Shown here piece after piece: positions 63,854-64,000 of a stretch of DNA of 64,000 bases; the stretch's first letter is position 1, and each line of letters opens with the position of its first letter. The stretch lies in the NCBI RefSeq assembly GCF_902364365.1, contig NZ_CABJDN010000004.1, positions 452,705-516,704 of the forward strand, given 5' to 3'. Made by a program: the position numbers and the translations under genes. This DNA is from Bacteroides intestinalis (GTDB lineage Bacteria; Bacteroidota; Bacteroidia; Bacteroidales; Bacteroidaceae). Below the pieces are notes generated by a model that searched no databases, was not told where the DNA came from, and was given only the letters and a program-made list of their open reading frames with translations.

Positions 63854-64000
63854 TTATAAGGTATATGACAAATTAAATATAAGTGAGGATGAACTCACAT
63901 GATATTTGGCATATGCCATCCCCAATTTCAATCGTTTTAACTGAATACCTGTGCCACAAGTAAAACCCGCCCAATGGCTGGAGCCGTTTATTTTCATTTC
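63854..64000 (-). CDS. 3' end of a PorQ-like outer-membrane protein gene
   Basis: The minus-strand frame is open to the right window edge and ends at TAA (63854-63856). It encodes 48 residues: EMKINGSSHWAGFTCGTGIQ, then LKRLKLGMAYAKYHVSSSSL and a final short strand ending SYTL. By recall this matches the C-terminus of PorQ, an outer-membrane beta-barrel tied to the type IX secretion system, and the position upstream of cmk is familiar from Bacteroidales. Only the tail is visible, so intactness cannot be judged. Confidence 0.65.
   Translation of the reverse strand, partial: EMKINGSSHWAGFTCGTGIQLKRLKLGMAYAKYHVSSSSLIFNLSYTL

Overview
The window comes from a gut Bacteroides-type genome (order Bacteroidales). 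Evidence is the repeated promoter -7 motif TAnnTTTG, AT-rich leaders without strong Shine-Dalgarno sites, a SusC/SusD pair with a hybrid two-component sensor, lipoproteins of Bacteroidales-specific families (PCMD, LruC), and the acn-icd-gltA and ilvD-ilvB-ilvN-thioesterase-ilvC gene orders. I saw no tRNA, rRNA, CRISPR array or intact insertion sequence.

Layout. 1-3.8 kb: mutA (5' end cut by the window edge) and mutB, the two methylmalonyl-CoA mutase subunits of the succinate/propionate pathway. 4-7.3 kb: a very large secreted beta-helix protein with a discoidin domain and a type IX-like C-terminal signal. 7.4-8.2 kb: a 22-bp-period repeat array and a decayed small gene. 8.2-24.7 kb (minus strand): a polysaccharide utilization locus with a GH88 unsaturated uronyl hydrolase, a beta-helix/PDZ protein, a PL12 heparinase-III-like lyase, SusD, SusC, a GH29 fucosidase and a hybrid two-component regulator. 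25-32 kb: topB, a PorE-like OmpA lipoprotein, an M20 dipeptidase and aroC. 32-37 kb: four surface or envelope proteins, two of which share a duplicated promoter and signal-peptide cassette. 37-39.5 kb: a [4Fe-4S] cysteine desulfidase/serine dehydratase-like enzyme and a SlyD-like isomerase. 39.7-46 kb: the branched-chain amino acid operon, preceded by a well-formed transcription attenuator with a Leu/Ile/Val-rich leader peptide. 46-50.7 kb: a candidate small RNA, a second 22-bp array, and two LruC-domain lipoprotein genes, the second of which is frameshifted. 50.7-57.6 kb: an SF1 helicase, then acn-icd-gltA, the oxidative arm leading to 2-oxoglutarate. 57.6-58.1 kb: a REP-like palindrome, a third 22-bp array and direct repeats. 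58.1-61 kb: a three-gene steroid/bile-acid reduction operon (5-alpha-reductase, old-yellow-enzyme reductase, short-chain dehydrogenase). 61-64 kb: pfkA, ispH, cmk and the 3' end of a porQ-like gene.

The two strongest functional stories are the 5AR/5BR/HSDH-type operon at 58131-60996, whose gene content matches the Bacteroidales cluster linked to isoallolithocholic-acid formation, and the ribosome-controlled attenuator at 39726-39921, where the leader stop codon lies inside the antiterminator strand. The most puzzling structure is a family of three intergenic arrays (7457-7626, 46160-46291, 57870-57935). They share an exact 22-bp period and dyad-symmetric units but have diverged sequences, and I cannot assign them to a known element class.
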